Shown piece after piece: positions 32,657 to 32,909 of a stretch of DNA of 32,909 nt. Below the pieces are notes generated by a model. It made no database searches and had not been told where the DNA came from. It worked only from the letters and a program-made list of their open reading frames with translations. Source of the DNA: Bacteroidaceae bacterium (lineage in GTDB: Bacteria > Bacteroidota > Bacteroidia > Bacteroidales > Bacteroidaceae); NCBI GenBank assembly GCA_017556045.1, contig JAFZFF010000015.1:1-32909 (forward strand), in the 5' to 3' direction. Made by a program: the position numbers and the translations under genes. The first letter of the stretch is position 1. Each line of letters starts with the position of its first letter.

Positions 32657-32695
32657 ATTATTTTCATCAAGCAGAGAATAAATTAATTAAAAGAT

Positions 32696-32726
32696 TTTGT
32701 CAATTCGGAGAAAAGCAGTAATTTTG
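32696..32726 (+). promoter_or_regulatory. rplU promoter
   Basis: TTTG (32696-32699), a 19-bp spacer and TAATTTTG (32719-32726), a full match to the Bacteroidota consensus. The start codon of rplU is 85 bp downstream. Confidence 0.88.
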
Positions 32727-32811
32727 CGCCCGATTAGTCCGCAAGGGGTTCGAAGAAGCGATTGCGCGGTTGCAATCCACCTCCCGGAAAACTTTTAAAG
32801 TTTTATATTTA
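32727..32811 (+). promoter_or_regulatory. rplU leader
   Basis: An 85-nt leader with a hairpin GATTGC..GCAATC (32760-32765 / 32772-32777). Near the start codon is a near-palindrome AAAACTTTTAAAGTTTT. A ribosomal-protein leader that binds its own product is possible, but I do not recognise a known motif. Confidence 0.45.
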
Positions 32812-32909
32812 ATGTACGCAATTGTAGAAATTAACGGACAGCAGTTCAAGGCCGAGGCTGGCAAGAAGTTGTTTGTTCACCACATTCAAAACGTTGAGAA
32901 TGGTGCAAC
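32812..32909 (+). CDS. rplU: ribosomal protein bL21 (partial, cut by window end)
   Basis: The first 32 codons of bL21: [20 protein letters not shown] is the typical start of this 50S subunit protein, which binds 23S rRNA. The gene runs off the end of the window. In most bacteria rpmA (bL27) follows; that part is not visible here. Confidence 0.96.
   Translation, partial: MYAIVEINGQQFKAEAGKKLFVHHIQNVENGA

Noticed and set aside
32727-32800. tRNA-like stretch with GGTTCGA upstream of rplU
   Set aside because: No matching acceptor, D or anticodon stems could be drawn; better explained as the rplU leader.

Overview
The window looks like a chromosomal segment of a member of the Bacteroidales, probably Bacteroidaceae or Prevotellaceae. 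The reasons are the ileS-dksA-lspA-DUF4296 gene order, a DksA-type protein that has lost its zinc cysteines, two 'smalltalk' micro-proteins, a C-terminal tail of the type IX sorting kind, and several promoters of the Bacteroidota form TTTG-N19-21-TAnnTTTG. No phage, plasmid, CRISPR, rRNA or tRNA gene was seen. Everything is read from sequence by eye; family names rest on motif recognition, not on searches.

Layout. 1-300: a smalltalk micro-protein and a terminator. 302-6324 (minus strand): ileS operon (ileS, dksA-like, lspA, DUF4296 lipoprotein, small hypothetical). 6380-12610 (minus): a five-gene cluster that starts at a good promoter and encodes a membrane tetraheme cytochrome fused to a formylglycine-enzyme-like domain, a Tat-type lipoprotein Gfo/Idh/MocA oxidoreductase, a Tat-type lipoprotein TIM-barrel protein, and the ResB/CcsA cytochrome c maturation pair. 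12713-16288 (minus): a 1191-residue secreted multidomain protein. 16289-17023: mostly non-coding, with a second smalltalk gene. 17024-17905 (plus): lipoprotein esterase. 18004-21773 (minus): an M16-like protein without the zinc motif, and a class A penicillin-binding protein. 21991-25301 (plus): BlaI/BlaR1-type pair (BlaR1 carries two TonB domains) and a TPR protein. 25632-28335 (plus): MATE exporter, cytidylate-kinase-like protein, YfcE-like phosphodiesterase. 28336-29247: a non-coding stretch with a small mobile element and a 22-bp tandem array. 29248-32405 (plus): Spy/LTXXQ-like periplasmic protein, a structured 3' region, and a DUF5687 permease plus ABC ATPase. 32696-end: promoter, leader and start of rplU.

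How the genes work together. The most interesting unit is 6380-12610. The ResB/CcsA pair attaches haem to CXXCH cytochromes, and the only cytochrome visible has four such motifs and an NrfH/NapC-like membrane anchor. The two enzymes between them carry twin-arginine signals plus lipoboxes. Together this suggests a cell-surface or periplasmic sugar (keto-sugar) redox module wired to the quinone pool; the wiring is inference. No NrfA is present.

The other striking property is the number of non-coding repeats: a 172-bp MITE-like element in two inverted copies, each with its own 8-bp target duplication; three copies of a ~125-bp element placed between operon genes; a second ~100-135-bp family; telomere-like heptamer runs; and a 4 x 22-bp array of dyad-symmetric units.
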